A stretch of 64,000 bases of DNA, taken from Paenibacillus humicola. GTDB taxonomy: Bacteria; Bacillota; Bacilli; Paenibacillales; Paenibacillaceae. Below, piece by piece: positions 24,946 to 33,314 of the stretch. The stretch lies in NCBI RefSeq assembly GCF_028826105.1, contig NZ_JAQGPL010000001.1:2816501-2880500 (forward strand). The letters are read 5' to 3'. The first letter of the stretch is position 1. The number at the start of each line of letters is the position of its first letter. The notes beneath the pieces were generated by a model, which saw nothing but the letters and a program-made list of their open reading frames with translations, had not been told where the DNA came from and ran no database searches. The position numbers and the translations under genes are program-made.

Positions 24946-25725
24946 ATGGAATATTCAAAGGTGGAAAGCCGCCGCAAACAATTGATTGATTTAATCAAAC
25001 AGCATGGACGGGTTTCGCTGCAGGAAATTACCGACCGCCTTCAAATATCGGAGGCAACCGCACGCAGAGATCTGGACACGCTGGAAAAATCGGGACAAAT
25101 CATCCGTTCAATCGGCGGTGCCATATATGATGGCGGAGAAAAGGAAATCCCCTTTTCGGAAAAACGCTCGGTCTTATCGAAAGAAAAAGAGCAAATCGCG
25201 CAAACGGCCGCAAGTCTCGTGCAGGAAGGCGATGTGATCGGGCTTACGGGCGGAACGACTACGTATTTAATCGCAAAGTCGCTCAAGCAGAAGAAAAACA
25301 TTACGGTCGTCACCAATACCGTCAATATCGCGACGGAGCTGGCGGAAGCGGAAGATATCCAGGTGGTGGTTACAGGAGGGGTAATGCGAAACAAAAGCTT
25401 CGAGCTTTGCGGTCCGCTTGCCGAAATCATTTTGGAGAACATCAACATTACGAAAATGTTTTTCGGGATTGACGGTTTTTCCGTGGAGCAGGGCTTTACG
25501 ATGTATTCCGAACTGGAAAATCGAATCACGCAGCTGATGATTTCAAGATCGAGAAAAAGCTTCGCCGTCTTCGATCATTCCAAGCTGGGGATCGCTTCGC
25601 TGTTCACCATAACGCCTCTCCATCAAGTACATGGCGTCATTTTGGACCGCTTGCCGGCAAACGCGTATACGGATGCTTTTCAGCAGGCCAACGTCAAGAT
25701 TTATACGCCTGAAAGCCTCCAATAA
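24946..25725 (+). CDS. DeoR-family transcriptional repressor (AgaR-like)
   Basis: The 259-residue protein has an N-terminal winged helix at residues 6-57 (RRKQLIDLIKQHGRVSLQEITDRLQISEATARRDLDTLEKSG) and a DeoR sugar-phosphate sensor domain with LTGGTTTYLIAKSL, VVTNTVNIATELA, VVVTGGVMRNKSFELCGP and FFGIDGFSVEQGFTMYSE. This build is shared with AgaR, GlpR and LacR repressors, which respond to phosphorylated sugars. The gene lies at the centre of the amino-sugar locus, facing away from the GH4 operon, with operator-like sites B and C in the gap. Four matching sites in the locus make it the obvious regulator. A ribosome site, GAGGAGTGAT, precedes the ATG. Confidence 0.9.
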   Translation: MEYSKVESRRKQLIDLIKQHGRVSLQEITDRLQISEATARRDLDTLEKSGQIIRSIGGAIYDGGEKEIPFSEKRSVLSKEKEQIAQTAASLVQEGDVIGLTGGTTTYLIAKSLKQKKNITVVTNTVNIATELAEAEDIQVVVTGGVMRNKSFELCGPLAEIILENINITKMFFGIDGFSVEQGFTMYSELENRITQLMISRSRKSFAVFDHSKLGIASLFTITPLHQVHGVILDRLPANAYTDAFQQANVKIYTPESLQ

Positions 25726-26061
25726 GCTGCCCGAATAAGGTTGTTCCCCCCAGTTTAACCGTTCCCCGAAGACGAACGCGCTTTCCGAGATCTACACCCG
25801 CTTACCGATTGTGACGTTCAGCGCATGCGGCCGCGGATGCTTCGGCATCCCCGCCTCACCCGCTGGACCCGAACTCCCGCGAAACAGGACATATCGCCCT
25901 GTCTATTCAACGACTGCGCTTTTACAGTATAAATTATCCATTAATATTAAAAATTACATATTTTAATCCCGATTTCGGTAAGGAGGTGAGCTTCGATGAC
26001 TTCTCGATGAGCTGACATCGTCCGCCGCGCGTTCAACATTATCAAACGGGAGGTAATGGAT
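25726..26061. other. intergenic region ahead of the second solute-binding gene
   Basis: This 336-base stretch has no TGATT-N5-AATCA site. It holds a weak promoter, TTCAAC at 25906-25911 and TATAAA at 25928-25933, next to an inverted ACAGG and CCTGT pair at 25884-25902. A strong ribosome site AAGGAGGTGAG at 25980-25990 is followed by a minimal reading frame ATG ACT TCT CGA TGA at 25996-26010, which could be a leader or a relic. A second site GGGAGG at 26048-26053 serves the solute-binding gene. Confidence 0.45.
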
Positions 26062-27366
26062 TTGGGAATGAAGTTGAAAATGGCACTGCCGTTCTTGCTC
26101 GTCTTCATCTTGGGTTTGACCGCATGCTCCGACGGCGGGGCGGGGGGATCGAACGGTTCCGGCGGTTCCGGCGGTTCGTCATCCAAAAAAGTCACGCTGA
26201 CCTGGTGGTCTCAGGACAGCCCCTCATTTGTCGATGCAAACAAACAGCTGATCGAAGCGTATAAGAAGGTTCATCCGGAGATCACCATCAATTACCAAAC
26301 GTTCCCTTACGATGCGTTTATTCAAAAGCTGCAGGCCAGCTATGCTTCGGGCAATCCGCCGGATATCGCCCAAATGTTCGGCACCTGGGTGTGGGAATAC
26401 GCCAAGAACGGCAAGCTTGAGCCTCTGGACCTCGGCACGCTGAAGGACGACCTGTATCCCGCGGCGATCGGGGGTTATACGTACAACAATCAGGTATATG
26501 GCATACCGCACGAATTCAATATCGAAAACGACGGGATGCTGGCCTGGAAGGACATGTTTGACAAAAAAGGCATTGCGTACCCTCCCAAAACGTGGAACGA
26601 TATGATTGAAGCGGCCCAAAAGCTGACGGTTTACGACGGCAATAAAATCAAGGTGAGAGGGCTGGACATTACGTCCAACGACAGTGTCAATTTTACGTTT
26701 CTGGCCATGATTTTGCAGCAGGGCGGCAAGTACTGGACGGAGGACAACCACGTCAATTTCCAGACTCCCGAAGCCGTCAAGGCGATGACCGCACTCACCG
26801 ATTTGATTACGAAATACAAGGTTTCGGATTTATCCACGTTCGGCAATACGGACGAAGAGCCCTATATGATCTTCTTCAAAAACGGATCGGCGATGACGAC
26901 GGCGGGACCGTGGACGATTGCGGAAGGGAAGACGACGTTCGGAACCGACGGCTTCGATTATATTCCGGTTCCTTCCTTCACCTCCGGTCCGCCCGTTTTC
27001 GCGGCCGAATCCGGCTGGGGAGAGGTCGTCTCCGCGGCCAGCAAAAACAAGGAGGCGGCGAAAGATTTTGTCACCTTCGCGGCGCAGCCGGATCAGGCGA
27101 AAGCCTGGAATTTGCGGACCTTTACCGTGCCGGCCAATAAGAAGGTGGCGGCCGACGCCGATTTTCTGCAGCAGGTTCCGCTCATGAAGACATCCCTTGA
27201 CGTGCTGCAGTACGGTCAATGGGTCGGACCGGTAATCGATCGCGATTATTGGTGGAAGGTGGTCTCCGACCATTTTCAGGCGATATGCGAAGGAAAAGTG
27301 ACGGTTGAAGAAGGATTAAAACAAATTCAGGATAATATTAATCAGATGATCGATTCCCATAAATAA
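26062..27366 (+). CDS. sugar ABC transporter solute-binding lipoprotein (family 1)
   Basis: The protein of about 434 residues has a lipoprotein signal ending LGLTAC (Cys22 from the TTG), a Gly/Ser linker, and a binding domain starting KKVTLTWWSQDSPS. Landmarks are INYQTFPYDAFIQKLQA, PPDIAQMFGTWVW, PHEFNIENDGMLAWKDMF and NGSAMTTAGPWTIAEG. The TTG at 26062 is favoured because GGGAGG is 8 bases ahead; ATG 26056 is too close and ATG 26068 a little far. No permease follows; the likely partners are the minus-strand permeases at 21588-23326. It begins a run that continues with the PfkB kinase. Ligand unknown, probably a galactosaminide or galactoside given the GH4 gene. Confidence 0.9.
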   Translation: MGMKLKMALPFLLVFILGLTACSDGGAGGSNGSGGSGGSSSKKVTLTWWSQDSPSFVDANKQLIEAYKKVHPEITINYQTFPYDAFIQKLQASYASGNPPDIAQMFGTWVWEYAKNGKLEPLDLGTLKDDLYPAAIGGYTYNNQVYGIPHEFNIENDGMLAWKDMFDKKGIAYPPKTWNDMIEAAQKLTVYDGNKIKVRGLDITSNDSVNFTFLAMILQQGGKYWTEDNHVNFQTPEAVKAMTALTDLITKYKVSDLSTFGNTDEEPYMIFFKNGSAMTTAGPWTIAEGKTTFGTDGFDYIPVPSFTSGPPVFAAESGWGEVVSAASKNKEAAKDFVTFAAQPDQAKAWNLRTFTVPANKKVAADADFLQQVPLMKTSLDVLQYGQWVGPVIDRDYWWKVVSDHFQAICEGKVTVEEGLKQIQDNINQMIDSHK

Positions 27367-27407
27367 ACTCGGAGGGAGATCCTCTCCCTCCCCCAGGGAG
27401 GTGTCCG

Positions 27408-28355
27408 ATGCGCCGCAGCGTTGTTGTTTTGGGCGAACTGAATGTCGATTTTATCGTAACCGGAAAAGACGTGACCCCGGAGTGGAACCGCGAAAAAACG
27501 GTGGACTCGTTCCGCGCCGTCCTTGGCTCGTCTTCCGCGATTACGGCATGCGGTCTGGCGGGGCTCGGCCTGGACGTGTCGTTCGTAAGCGTTGTTGGCG
27601 ACGACAGCTTTGGCGCGTTCTGCATCGAGAGGCTGCAGGCTATGGGGGTGCGGACCGATTTCGTCAAAGCCGATCCCGCGCTGCAAACGGGCGTAACGTT
27701 ATCGTTGTCGGACGGGAGCGACCGGGCGCTGTTGACGTATATGGGAGCCATTCCTCATCTGGCCCCCGATTATTTGCCCGAAGATTTGTTTGACCGGGCG
27801 GATCACATTCATTTTGGTTCGTATTATTTGCAAACGGGCATGAAGCCTCATTGGAACGCGCTGTTCGCCGAGGCGCGAAAGCGCGGCGTCACCACCTCCT
27901 TCGATACGGGGTGGGACCCGGACGAACGGTTCGATCGGGACGAAATATCCCGATTATTGGAGCATACCGATATGTTTATTCCGAGCGAGGATGAGCTGCT
28001 GCATATTTGGGGTGCCGGCGACATCGAACAGGCGGATGAAGCCTTGTCCGGCTATGGCGGAATGGCTGCCGTGAAACGGGGAGCGCGGGGAGCGATGCTG
28101 CTGGATCGCGGCAAGCGGATCTGCTCGGTGCAGGCGTATAATCTTGTTCCCGTCGATACGACGGGAGCGGGCGATTCGTTTAATGCCGGACTCATTTACG
28201 GCCGTTTGACGGGCAAAACGGGAAGAGAGCTGCTTCTTTTTGCGAGCGCTTGCGGCGCGATGGCCACGCAGCGGATCGGAGGCGCAAGCAGCGTGCCGGA
28301 CGCGGCGGAAGTCGAAGCCTTCATGTCCGCCCATTCGCTTCGTGCCGAAGGCTAA
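27408..28355 (+). CDS. PfkB-family carbohydrate kinase
   Basis: The 315-residue kinase begins VVVLGELNVDFIVTG and has the PfkB signature DTTGAGDSFNAG with catalytic Asp256, plus PSEDELLHIWG and the anion-hole glycines. The family phosphorylates sugars such as ribose, fructose 6-phosphate, 2-keto-3-deoxygluconate or tagatose 6-phosphate. A second PfkB kinase in this locus, at 30431, is more like 1-phosphofructokinase/LacC, so this one may have another substrate. It follows the solute-binding gene after 41 bases, probably in the same transcript, and precedes the site D promoter. Function within the pathway is uncertain. Confidence 0.85.
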   Translation: MRRSVVVLGELNVDFIVTGKDVTPEWNREKTVDSFRAVLGSSSAITACGLAGLGLDVSFVSVVGDDSFGAFCIERLQAMGVRTDFVKADPALQTGVTLSLSDGSDRALLTYMGAIPHLAPDYLPEDLFDRADHIHFGSYYLQTGMKPHWNALFAEARKRGVTTSFDTGWDPDERFDRDEISRLLEHTDMFIPSEDELLHIWGAGDIEQADEALSGYGGMAAVKRGARGAMLLDRGKRICSVQAYNLVPVDTTGAGDSFNAGLIYGRLTGKTGRELLLFASACGAMATQRIGGASSVPDAAEVEAFMSAHSLRAEG

Positions 28356-28397
28356 AACGAAGCAGTTTACAAAAATTAATCAAATATTTATTAAAAA

Positions 28398-28430
28398 ATG
28401 ATTGAAAAAATCATATTAATGATTTAGTAT
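28398..28430 (+). promoter_or_regulatory. promoter with embedded DeoR-type operator (site D)
   Basis: ATGATTGAAAAAATCAT at 28398-28414 is a dyad with 6-base arms. TTGAAA at 28402-28407 and TAGTAT at 28425-28430 lie 17 bases apart. The register of the -35 to the dyad centre equals that of sites A, B and C. It drives the isomerase, aldolase and tagatose-6-phosphate kinase genes. Confidence 0.75.
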
Positions 28431-28461
28431 TTCATTATTATGATGAAAGGGGCTTAATCCT

Positions 28462-29517
28462 ATGTCGCAGTATGGAAAATTTACGTATCCGGAAATATCG
28501 ACGCAAGCCGAAGCGCTGCAGGCAGCGTGGGAGCAATTGGAGAAGCAGCAGGAATGGGCAGCGAAATATATTCTTAATCCCGCTTACGAAGAAATCATTT
28601 TTATCGGATCCGGTTCCTCCTATTATCAGGCGCTCACGATGGCGGCCACTTGCCGGTCCTGGGCCGGGAAAAGCACGGCGGCTTATCCTTCCTCCGAAAT
28701 CTATTTGTTCCGCGACCAGGCTGCGCCGCAGGGGCGCAGCCGGCTGCTGATCGGCGTTTCCCGCTCCGGCGAATCGACGGAAGTCATTCTGGCACTCGAA
28801 TCCGTCCGCGATCTGCCGGGCTGGACGATTGCCGGAATTACCTGTTACGAGGACAGCCGGATGGCGCGGCTCGCCGAATGTCTCGTCTCGCCGCTGGGCC
28901 GGGAACAGAGCACCGTCATGACCAAATCGTTCAGCAGCATGACCTTTCTGATGCAGGCCGCCATTGCAAAAGGGGCCGGAAACGTCAAAGCCTTGGGCGA
29001 GCTGGAAGCCGTCATGAAACGCGACGCTGCGGTCGTCCGGGAGGCCGACGCTGTCGTCCGGATGCTGACGGAAAGCAAATCTTTTAATAAGTACATTTAT
29101 TTAGGAATGGGAGCTTACGGCGGCATCGCGTCCGAAGCGAGTCTGAAAATCAAGGAGATGTCGTACGTCTGGACCGAAAGCTACGGCACCCTGGAATTCC
29201 GCCACGGCCCCAAATCCATCGTGGATAACGGCACCCTGGTTTGCCTGCTCGTATCCGAGCACGCCCGTTCCTATGAATTGAAGGTTGCGGAGGAAATGAA
29301 GGAATACGGGGCGCATATCGTCCTGATCACGGCTGCAAAAGGGGAAGATACGGCTTTTGCCGATACGGTGTTCGAGATCGGCGGAGCCGAATTGTCTGAT
29401 GAGGCGAGGAGCGTGCTGTACCTGCCCGCGCTTCAATATCTCGGTTATTATACGGCACTTCAGCGGAACGTCGATCCGGATTCCCCGAAAAATTTGACGC
29501 AGGTTGTTAAAATATAA
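28462..29517 (+). CDS. agaS: AgaS-like SIS domain isomerase/deaminase
   Basis: The 351-residue protein has two SIS domains like the isomerase half of GlmS. The first has IIFIGSGSSYYQALTMA and LLIGVSRSGESTEVILALE; the second has YLGMGAYGGIASEASLKIKEMS, ESYGTLEFRHGPKSIVDNGT and the final QYLGYYTALQRNVDPDSPKNLTQVV. AgaS proteins convert galactosamine 6-phosphate into tagatose 6-phosphate with loss of ammonia. The name rests on family match and on its place before tagatose-pathway genes; a general glucosamine- or fructosamine-type deglycase cannot be ruled out. It is the first gene after operator site D, and the aldolase begins 30 bases after its stop. Confidence 0.85.
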   Translation: MSQYGKFTYPEISTQAEALQAAWEQLEKQQEWAAKYILNPAYEEIIFIGSGSSYYQALTMAATCRSWAGKSTAAYPSSEIYLFRDQAAPQGRSRLLIGVSRSGESTEVILALESVRDLPGWTIAGITCYEDSRMARLAECLVSPLGREQSTVMTKSFSSMTFLMQAAIAKGAGNVKALGELEAVMKRDAAVVREADAVVRMLTESKSFNKYIYLGMGAYGGIASEASLKIKEMSYVWTESYGTLEFRHGPKSIVDNGTLVCLLVSEHARSYELKVAEEMKEYGAHIVLITAAKGEDTAFADTVFEIGGAELSDEARSVLYLPALQYLGYYTALQRNVDPDSPKNLTQVVKI

Positions 29518-29547
29518 ACGAGCATACGGATTAGGGGGAGTGTGATT

Positions 29548-30417
29548 ATGCCACTAGTTTCATCGACGCCGCTTCTTGAATCGGCTAGAGCGGGCGGGTA
29601 CGGAATCGGCGCGTTTAACGTACATACGCTCGAAATGCTGCAGGCGGTCGTGGAAGCGGCGGAGGAAACGCGGTCCCCGCTCATTTTGCAGTCCACGACG
29701 GGTACCGTTAAACACCTCGGTCCCGATTATATCGCCGCAGCCGCTTCCGTGGCGGCGGACAGGTCGGGCATTCCGATCGCGCTGCATCTCGATCACTGCA
29801 CCGACTTCAACATGATCGTCAGATGTATACGTGCCGGTTATACGTCCGTCATGATCGACGCGTCGATGCTTCCGTTCGACGAGAATGTGAAACGGACGCA
29901 GAAGGTTGTCGAAATCGCGCAGGCCGCGGGCGGCGTCAACGTGGAAGCCGAGCTTGGCAAAGTGGGCGGCGTGGAGGACGACATTGTCGTCGCGGAGCAT
30001 GACGCACTGATGGCCGACCCGGAGGAATGCGCGCGATTTGTCGATCTGACCGGCGTTCCGACGCTTGCGCCTGCCATCGGCACCGCCCACGGTATGTACA
30101 AAGGCGAGCCGAACATCGATTTCGACCGGATTCGCCGCATCGCCGAACAGGTGTCCGTTCCGCTCGTACTGCACGGCGGCTCCGGCATTCCCGAGGAGCA
30201 GGTGAAGCGCTGCGTTTCGCTCGGCATGGCGAAGATGAACATCGCCACCGAAATCCGGATCGTGTTCTCCGACATGATCAAGCAGGTGTTTGCCGAGCAT
30301 CCGGACGAGAACGACCCGCGCAAATATATGATTCCCGCCAAGCAGGCGGTCAAAGAAGCGGCAATCGCCAAAATGACGATGCTCGGGTGCACCGGCAAAG
30401 CTTTCGATTGGAAGTAG
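29548..30417 (+). CDS. class II ketose-bisphosphate aldolase (GatY/KbaY-like)
   Basis: The 289-residue enzyme has the class II aldolase motifs: GAFNVHTLEMLQAVVEAAEE, ALHLDHC with Zn ligand His83 and proton donor Asp82, VEAELGKVGG, GTAHGMYKG and VLHGGSGIPEEQ. It should split tagatose 1,6-bisphosphate (or fructose 1,6-bisphosphate) into dihydroxyacetone phosphate and glyceraldehyde 3-phosphate. Short length and GTAHG fit the GatY/KbaY side of the family. The ATG at 29548 has AGGGGGAG 7 bases ahead; a GTG two codons earlier is too close to it. It lies between agaS and a PfkB kinase, giving the final step of the amino-sugar route. The substrate is set by context. Confidence 0.9.
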   Translation: MPLVSSTPLLESARAGGYGIGAFNVHTLEMLQAVVEAAEETRSPLILQSTTGTVKHLGPDYIAAAASVAADRSGIPIALHLDHCTDFNMIVRCIRAGYTSVMIDASMLPFDENVKRTQKVVEIAQAAGGVNVEAELGKVGGVEDDIVVAEHDALMADPEECARFVDLTGVPTLAPAIGTAHGMYKGEPNIDFDRIRRIAEQVSVPLVLHGGSGIPEEQVKRCVSLGMAKMNIATEIRIVFSDMIKQVFAEHPDENDPRKYMIPAKQAVKEAAIAKMTMLGCTGKAFDWK

Positions 30418-30430
30418 AGGAGGCCAGGCG

Positions 30431-31363
30431 ATGATTACGACCGTAACCTTGAACGCCGCAATCGATAAAACCTATTATTTGCCCCGGTTCCCGATCGGTC
30501 AAGTCACTCGCGTGTCGAACATGTCCGTCGATGCCGGAGGCAAAGGGCTTAACGTGGCAAGAGTCATCAAGCAGTTGGGATTTCCCGTCATGGCTGCCGG
30601 TTTTGTCGGGGGCTATAACGGCCAATATATCGAAAATACGCTGAAGCAGAGCGGCATCCCGCACGATTTTGTGCATGTCGATGGGGAATCAAGGATATGT
30701 CTCAACATCATTGACGAATCGGCCGCGACTTCAAGCGAGCTGCTGGAGCCGGGACCGTCTATAACGGAGGAGCAGATCGGCGAGCTGAAACGAAAGCTGG
30801 CCGGGCTGGCCGCCCGGTCTCGGGTCGTCTGCTTCAGCGGCAGCCTCCCGGCCGGTGTGCCGCTGGATATTTATGCGGATCTGATCCGCATTGCGAAAGC
30901 GGAGGGTGCGTTCGTCTTCCTCGATACGAGCGGAGAAGCGCTGCGCTGCGGACTGGAGGCGGGTCCCTGCCTCATCAAGCCCAATGAGGAGGAAGCGATT
31001 GCGCTGCTGGGCAAGGCTGGGGGCGGGGAAGAGGATTATTTTCGCGCTTTGGAGGACTTCTGCGGAAACCGGATTTCCCGGACCGTCGTTTCGCTGGGCG
31101 GCAGCGGAGCTTTGGCGCTGTGGGAGGGCAGCCGTTACCGCATCCGGATCCCCGCCGTTCCCGTCGTCAATACCGTCGGCTCCGGCGATGCGTTTCTAGC
31201 CGGCATGGCCGCTGCCCTTGCGGACGGACGCGGACCGGAGGACTGCCTGCGGCTGGCCGCGGCAGCCGGTACGGCGAACGCTTTGCAGCGTCGAACCGGC
31301 TGGGTGGAGCCGGCCGACGTCGACAATCTGCTTGGTCTCGTAACGGTTGAATCCGCCGGGTAA
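30431..31363 (+). CDS. tagatose-6-phosphate kinase / 1-phosphofructokinase family
   Basis: The 310-residue kinase starts MITTVTLNAAIDKTYYLPRF and has DAGGKGLNVARVIKQLG, SGSLPAGVPLDIYADLI, IKPNEEEA and the signature NTVGSGDAFLAG with catalytic Asp253. These are shared by FruK, LacC and related kinases. LacC phosphorylates tagatose 6-phosphate at C1, exactly the step needed between AgaS and the aldolase in this operon. The start is 13 bases after the aldolase stop with AGGAGG upstream. A terminator follows at 31390. The choice of LacC over FruK is from context only. Confidence 0.87.
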   Translation: MITTVTLNAAIDKTYYLPRFPIGQVTRVSNMSVDAGGKGLNVARVIKQLGFPVMAAGFVGGYNGQYIENTLKQSGIPHDFVHVDGESRICLNIIDESAATSSELLEPGPSITEEQIGELKRKLAGLAARSRVVCFSGSLPAGVPLDIYADLIRIAKAEGAFVFLDTSGEALRCGLEAGPCLIKPNEEEAIALLGKAGGGEEDYFRALEDFCGNRISRTVVSLGGSGALALWEGSRYRIRIPAVPVVNTVGSGDAFLAGMAAALADGRGPEDCLRLAAAAGTANALQRRTGWVEPADVDNLLGLVTVESAG

Positions 31364-31389
31364 AAGCTCCTTGGTTAAGTAGTTATCCT

Positions 31390-31425
31390 GCCGTTCACTT
31401 CCGTTTGGGAAGGGAGCGGCTTTTT
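31390..31425 (+). terminator. terminator of the agaS operon
   Basis: GCCGTTCACTTCC at 31390-31402 pairs with GGAAGGGAGCGGC at 31408-31420 (one mismatch, one wobble), followed by TTTTT. Confidence 0.88.
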
Positions 31426-31449
31426 CGCTGCCGGTTGAAGCGGAGTTCA

Positions 31450-31517
31450 GCTATCACCCGATGTGATAGCAGGTTTCATTTCTATTTCTATCGCACGATA
31501 TCCGATGAAGGTATAAT
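31450..31517 (+). promoter_or_regulatory. dyad and -10 ahead of ketopantoate reductase gene
   Basis: GCTATCAC at 31450-31457 and GTGATAGC at 31463-31470 form a perfect 8-bp dyad with a 5-base centre. TATAAT at 31512-31517 sits 24 bases before the gene. No adjacent regulator is seen, so the role of the dyad is open. Confidence 0.4.
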
Positions 31518-31540
31518 ATAGTCATCGGGAGGGGATAGAC

Positions 31541-32479
31541 ATGAATATCGTAATCGTTGGAGCCGGTGCCGTCGGCGGGTATTTCGGCGGAAAAATGGTC
31601 CGTGCCGGCGTTCCGGTCACTTTTTTCGTCCGGGAAAAGCGCTATCGGCAAATCGAGGAGAACGGTCTTCGCGTCAAGAGCGTACACGGCGACTTTACGG
31701 TTCGGCCGAAGCTGATTACAAAGGCGGAGGATGCGGAGCGTCCGGATTTCATCGTCGCAGCTGTCAAAGCGTACCAGCTGGAAGGCGCGTTTCCGGCATT
31801 GGATGTCTGGGTATCGCAAGGGGCGAAGGTCGTCTCGCTGTTGAACGGGATCGAACCCGTCGATCGGCTGCTGGAACGTTATGGCGGCTCTGCCGTGCTG
31901 GGCGGCTTGAACTACATCGAATCGACGCTCGACCGCGAAGGGCAAATCGTACAGACGAGTCCGATGCAGGAAATCGTATTCGGCGCGCTGTCCGCGGAAA
32001 ACAAGCCGGCTGCGTCTCAGCTGATGCAGACGCTGGAGCCATGCGATTTTAAAGTAACGCTTAGCGACGATATCAAACGGGACATGTGGGAAAAATATTT
32101 GTTTCTGACCGTGCTCAGCGGCATGACGTCCGCCGCGCGCAAGCCGCTTGGCGATATTTTGGCCGATCGAGAGGCGGCGCTTTTTATGGAGGACATGCTG
32201 GCTGAGCTGACCCGGCTTGCCCGTGCAGAAGGAATTACGTTCCAGGAAGACATCAATACGAAAATTAGGGGGAGATTCGCGGCCGTCCCGAAAACGATGA
32301 CTTCGTCCATGTACCGGGATCTCGCCGGCGGCCTGCCTCTGGAGCTGGAAAACCTGCAAGGATACGCCGTCCGGTTAGGCGAGAAGCACCGCATCAACGT
32401 CCCCTGCCTGCGTGCCGTGTACGCATTGCTTCATCCGTACGCGAATGGTGAGGCTTCCGGACCGTCTTCACTAGCCTGA
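31541..32479 (+). CDS. ketopantoate reductase family protein (PanE/ApbA)
   Basis: The 312-residue protein has the NADPH-binding GAGAVGGYFGGKM at residues 7-19, FIVAAVKAYQ with the catalytic-domain lysine, VVSLLNGIEP and a helical C-terminal domain with KYLFLTVLSGMTSAARKP and SSMYRDLAGGLPLELENLQG. The last motif is the conserved substrate box of the family. It would reduce 2-dehydropantoate to pantoate, but many family members outside a pan operon reduce other 2-keto acids. No pan genes are adjacent. It has a good GGGAGGGG site. It lies alone after the amino-sugar locus terminator. Confidence 0.88.
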   Translation: MNIVIVGAGAVGGYFGGKMVRAGVPVTFFVREKRYRQIEENGLRVKSVHGDFTVRPKLITKAEDAERPDFIVAAVKAYQLEGAFPALDVWVSQGAKVVSLLNGIEPVDRLLERYGGSAVLGGLNYIESTLDREGQIVQTSPMQEIVFGALSAENKPAASQLMQTLEPCDFKVTLSDDIKRDMWEKYLFLTVLSGMTSAARKPLGDILADREAALFMEDMLAELTRLARAEGITFQEDINTKIRGRFAAVPKTMTSSMYRDLAGGLPLELENLQGYAVRLGEKHRINVPCLRAVYALLHPYANGEASGPSSLA

Positions 32480-32649
32480 ACGAAGCAGCCGCTTGAAATC
32501 GGATTGCCACGGCGACGCGAAATCCGATTTTTTTCCCTGCTTCCGCTCGTTTCGTGATATCATAACGATAGAAAAAACGGATTTCCCGTTGGAGCTTATC
32601 GCCTGCCAGCGGAAAATGAATCGCAGAAACAACAGGAGGCTGATTTTTG

Positions 32650-33066
32650 ATGGCGCTTTCACTAGAGAATGCAAGGAAAATCATTGAATTGGGGAAGGAC
32701 AAAGCGGCGCGCGATTACGGCCGCCCCATCTGTATTGCGGTCGGCGATGAGCACGGCAATCTGCTTACTTTCGACAGGATGGAAGGCGCTCCTCTGCGCA
32801 GCATTGCGATATCGCAGCAGAAGGCATATACGGCCATTCGAATCGGTATTCCCACGGATGCTTTTCTGGCCCGGCTGCAGCGGGACAAGCTGGAAATCAG
32901 TTATTACTGCGATCCGGCATTGACGGCGCTTCCGGGAGGCCACCCGCTTAAAAACAAATCCGGAGCCTTGATCGGCTGCGTGGGAATCAGCGGGCTTGCG
33001 GCCGAAGAAGATCACGCGATTACGGAGTATATCGCTAACTTTGTTGCGGAAGGCAATATCGAATAA
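32650..33066 (+). CDS. GlcG/HbpS-like (DUF336) protein
   Basis: The 138-residue protein reads MALSLENARKIIELGKDKAARDYGRPICIAVGDEHGNLLTFDRMEGAPLRS and continues ISQQKAYTAIRIG and PGGHPLKNKSGALIGCVGISG, all typical of the GlcG/HbpS (DUF336) fold. Members bind haem or act beside dehydratases and glycolate genes; none is next door here. AGGAGG at 32634-32639 lies 10 bases from the ATG; a TTG one codon earlier is equally possible. No signal peptide. Cellular role unknown. Confidence 0.85.
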   Translation: MALSLENARKIIELGKDKAARDYGRPICIAVGDEHGNLLTFDRMEGAPLRSIAISQQKAYTAIRIGIPTDAFLARLQRDKLEISYYCDPALTALPGGHPLKNKSGALIGCVGISGLAAEEDHAITEYIANFVAEGNIE

Positions 33067-33314
33067 TCAGCGCGGCGCGCGCAGAACATTTTAAATTGTG
33101 CAGCAGTCCGATTTCGTTCAAATGTAACGCTGAAACCATCGTATACCCCGGTATGCGGTGGTTTTTTCGTTATGCCTTGGGAGGAAGGGGGGAGCGCATG
33201 CCGGGCAAACGGCAGCTGGAGCAAAAGCCGGCCGCAGTGCGCCATCTGTGCCGGTTCATGTGCATGTTCCGCCGGCGGAAGGGAACGCTAGGAGATGGAG
33301 GTGCAATTCGACAA

